DNA of 12,494 nt from assembly GCA_028872645.1 (NCBI GenBank), contig JAPKDK010000061.1, positions 1 to 12,494 of the forward strand, given 5' to 3'. Origin of the DNA: Verrucomicrobiota bacterium (GTDB lineage Bacteria; Verrucomicrobiota; Verrucomicrobiia; Limisphaerales; UBA1100). Both the position numbers and the translations under genes were made by a program. Positions 11,996 through 12,494 of this stretch are shown here, in pieces. The notes under the pieces are model-generated. The model did no database searches and was not told the origin of the DNA. It saw nothing but the letters and a program-made list of their open reading frames with translations. Positions within the stretch are counted from its first letter, which is position 1, and the number at the start of each line of letters is the position of its first letter.

Positions 11996-12494
11996 GAGCG
12001 GAGTGTAAAGTCAGGGCTTCGTCCGTGTCGAGGGCGGCGAGGAGTTTGGCGACGGTTTGAGTTTGGCCGGGGAGAATGGCGTGCGGCGTGATTTCCATCA
12101 ACGGCTCGAGCACAAAGCGGCGTTGATGAAACCGCGGATGCGGAAGAGTCAGCGACTCTGATGTATGTATTTCATTTTTGAAAGTGATGAGATCGAGATC
12201 AAGCGCGCGCGGCTCGTTTAAGACTGTCTTGGGTTGGCGACCAAATTGGATTTCGATTTGCTGCAATTTGAGGAGCAGCGACTCGGGGGTTTCATTTTCC
12301 AACGGCACAAACGCCGCTGCGGCATTGATGAAATCAGGCGAATCTGGCGGACAATCCACGGGAGTGCTTTGCCAGAGCGAAGATTTACGGATCGGGAGGT
12401 GGGAGTGAATCTGGAGCGCTCGAAAGGCACGCTTGATGTTGTCGGCGGAATCTCCAAGGTTTGAACCCAGAGAAATTAAACACAGATGTTCAGG
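11988..12494 (-). CDS. folK: 2-amino-4-hydroxy-6-hydroxymethyldihydropteridine pyrophosphokinase (5' end outside window)
   Basis: Transfers pyrophosphate from ATP to 6-hydroxymethyl-7,8-dihydropterin in folate synthesis. The frame stays open to the window edge and 168 residues are visible. The first ones, PEHLCLISLGSNLGD, include the conserved N-terminal HPPK motif LISLGSNLGD, so only a few residues should be missing. Further motifs: NIKRAFRAL (19-27), STPVDCPPDSPDFINAA (43-59), LLLKLQQIEIQFGR (73-86), PRALDLDLITF (95-105) with the Mg-binding Asp-Leu-Asp, and LPHPRFHQRRFVLEPLMEI (117-135). A GTG at 12359 also lies in this frame, but a start there would lose the substrate-binding N-terminus. 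The stop overlaps the start of the Nramp-like gene by 8 bp, so the two are probably cotranscribed and coupled. It is the first visible gene of the long minus-strand cluster. Confidence 0.93.
   Translation of the reverse strand, partial: PEHLCLISLGSNLGDSADNIKRAFRALQIHSHLPIRKSSLWQSTPVDCPPDSPDFINAAAAFVPLENETPESLLLKLQQIEIQFGRQPKTVLNEPRALDLDLITFKNEIHTSESLTLPHPRFHQRRFVLEPLMEITPHAILPGQTQTVAKLLAALDTDEALTLHSAHG

Noticed and set aside
12359..12494. Treating folK as complete from the GTG at 12359
   Set aside because: The upstream in-frame sequence encodes the conserved LISLGSNLGD motif, so the gene continues past the window edge.

Overview
The window reads as chromosomal DNA from a member of the PVC superphylum, most likely Verrucomicrobiota. 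This is an inference from gene content. The phosphatidylserine decarboxylase is of the chlamydial type (FAFGGS processing site). A Tat-exported sugar isomerase-like protein, an SMP-30-like protein and a Fes-like esterase resemble the secreted enzymes common in Verrucomicrobiota and Planctomycetota. ADP-glucose pyrophosphorylase is of the cyanobacterial/plant type. Base composition is moderately GC-rich and similar throughout, and I see no phage, transposase, tRNA, rRNA or CRISPR.

Left part (1-4282): a sugar phosphate isomerase/epimerase-like gene with a Tat signal runs leftwards off the window edge (1-668, minus). It diverges from a rightward pair of Sel1-repeat genes: a secreted Sel1-repeat/trypsin-like protease fusion (828-2285) and a small Sel1-repeat lipoprotein (2370-2957). 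The lipoprotein gene has its own sigma70-like promoter. glgC (2975-4282, minus) converges on the lipoprotein gene.

Middle (4402-5274): mtnP, 5'-methylthioadenosine phosphorylase, diverges from glgC and meets the next gene end to end with 3 bp between the stop codons.

Right part (5278-12494): eight co-directional minus-strand genes with short gaps or overlaps. In transcription order they are folK (5' end outside the window), a divergent Nramp-like transporter, panB, moaC, mog, psd, a double-domain secreted esterase and a secreted SMP-30-like protein. The first part collects cofactor genes: folate (folK), pantothenate/CoA (panB) and molybdenum cofactor (moaC-mog). psd adds phospholipid synthesis. 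The last two genes are exported hydrolase-type proteins separated by 4 bp and probably translated together.

The most unusual structure is a pair of related inverted-repeat elements (8878-8945 and 9888-9948). Each ends exactly 5 nt before the start codon of the next gene (psd and moaC). The second also supplies the last codons and the stop of panB. I found no clearly new defence or mobile system. Other leads are the Nramp homologue lacking both canonical metal-binding motifs, the tandem esterase with two intact active sites, and a six-codon mini-ORF with a strong Shine-Dalgarno that overlaps the esterase start codon.
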